Assembly: GCA_013396995.1 (NCBI GenBank)
Contig: VWZP01008268.1
Coordinates: forward strand, 513,233-577,232
Direction of reading: 5' to 3'
DNA length: 64,000 nt
From: Dicaeum eximium
Lineage: Eukaryota > Chordata > Aves > Passeriformes > Dicaeidae
Below the pieces are notes generated by a model. It saw nothing but the letters and a program-made list of their open reading frames with translations. It was not told the origin of the DNA and ran no database searches. Both the position numbers and the translations under genes were made by a program. Each line of letters opens with the position of its first letter. Within the stretch, counting starts at the first letter, position 1. Shown one piece after another: positions 63,591-64,000 of the stretch.

Positions 63591-64000
63591 GAGGATGGAA
63601 ATACATCAATTATTGATGTCCAGTCTTAAAATAGAGTAATAATTTAGCTATTAAAGCAAACAAACAAAACCCCACACTCANAAAGGTGATTAGGTGATTT
63701 GGGCCAGATTTTGTCAAATGCAATCAGATTAAAATAATTCTCACAAAGAACTATGGCAGTACAACCACTTCACCTCTCTAAATGAATAATTCAACTTCAA
63801 TACCCTCCTCAGCCTTAGGGAATTTGAATCTAAATTTATTGGTTCTAGGATGTTACAGGATCAGGTACTCCAGGTGCTTCTCAGCTTTGTATTCTCAGAC
63901 ACACAGGTGTTCACTGCAGTCTGCACTCATCTCCCAGGTGGATGCACTGCAAGCACCCAGCTTGGTCCCTCATGCTCACTTTTGGGTCAAATGCATACGA

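Larger units (their letters stand above)
53558..64000. other. AT-rich non-coding DNA to the right edge
   Basis: No gene, exon or interspersed repeat recognised. Contents: a C-run followed by an A-rich tract ending in an N (55586-55619), a GTT-rich tract at 59434-59460, a short tandem repeat at 63538-63590 and an N at 63681. Open frames up to 126 codons (for example 59874-60254 on the minus strand) have no recognisable domain. Confidence 0.6.

Noticed and set aside
2650..64000. First exons of long TRPM3 isoforms
   Set aside because: No minus-strand frame resembling the recalled isoform N-termini (starting MPEPWG or MGKKWR) was found; they probably lie to the right of the window or in a gap.
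1..64000. tRNA, rRNA, CRISPR arrays, bacterial operons, phage or plasmid features
   Set aside because: None seen; composition, introns and repeats are those of a vertebrate chromosome.

Overview
This is vertebrate, almost certainly avian, nuclear DNA: AT-rich, CpG-poor, and carrying 3'-truncated copies of the CR1 LINE together with LTR sequence of an avian endogenous-retrovirus type. There is no sign of bacterial or viral gene organisation. Nearly all of the longer open frames look like chance, or like shadows of repeats or of exons on the other strand.

The only gene recognised with confidence is TRPM3, a melastatin-family cation channel, on the minus strand. Two consecutive N-terminal coding exons are present: 2570-2649, with a peptide containing SWIERAFYKREC and ending STKDPH, and 1709-1913, with a peptide starting CCCGRL and ending GGGHSNKAM. 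They are joined by a phase-2 intron of 656 bp with canonical splice sites. The following exon must lie left of position 1. About 2.8 kb upstream of the first exon there is a CpG-dense patch (5440-5620). On the minus strand it ends in a strong splice donor (CAG|GTAAAG at 5418/5417) and is the best candidate for an alternative promoter and first exon. TRPM3 is on the Z chromosome in birds (established knowledge, not seen here), so a Z-linked passerine or other neognath scaffold is likely.

Everything to the right of about 5.7 kb is non-coding as far as can be seen. It is either the very long 5' intron of long TRPM3 transcripts or DNA upstream of the gene. From 5.7 to 34 kb there are simple repeats, short hairpins, small tandem duplications and two weak coding-like islands. 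From 34 to 53 kb there are five CR1 fragments and two LTR-type repeats, with several assembly gaps. From 53.6 to 64 kb it is plain AT-rich sequence.

Two assembly problems matter to any user. A 99-bp block at 45073-45171, bounded by single Ns, is an exact copy of 44312-44410. A 600-bp block (52357-52956) is repeated exactly at 52958-53557 across a single N. Both look like gap-filling artefacts. No RNA gene, CRISPR array or intact transposon was found. The most interesting biology is the possible TRPM3 alternative promoter, two interrupted minus-strand reading frames of unknown origin, and a CR1 copy with a perfect 13-bp target-site duplication.
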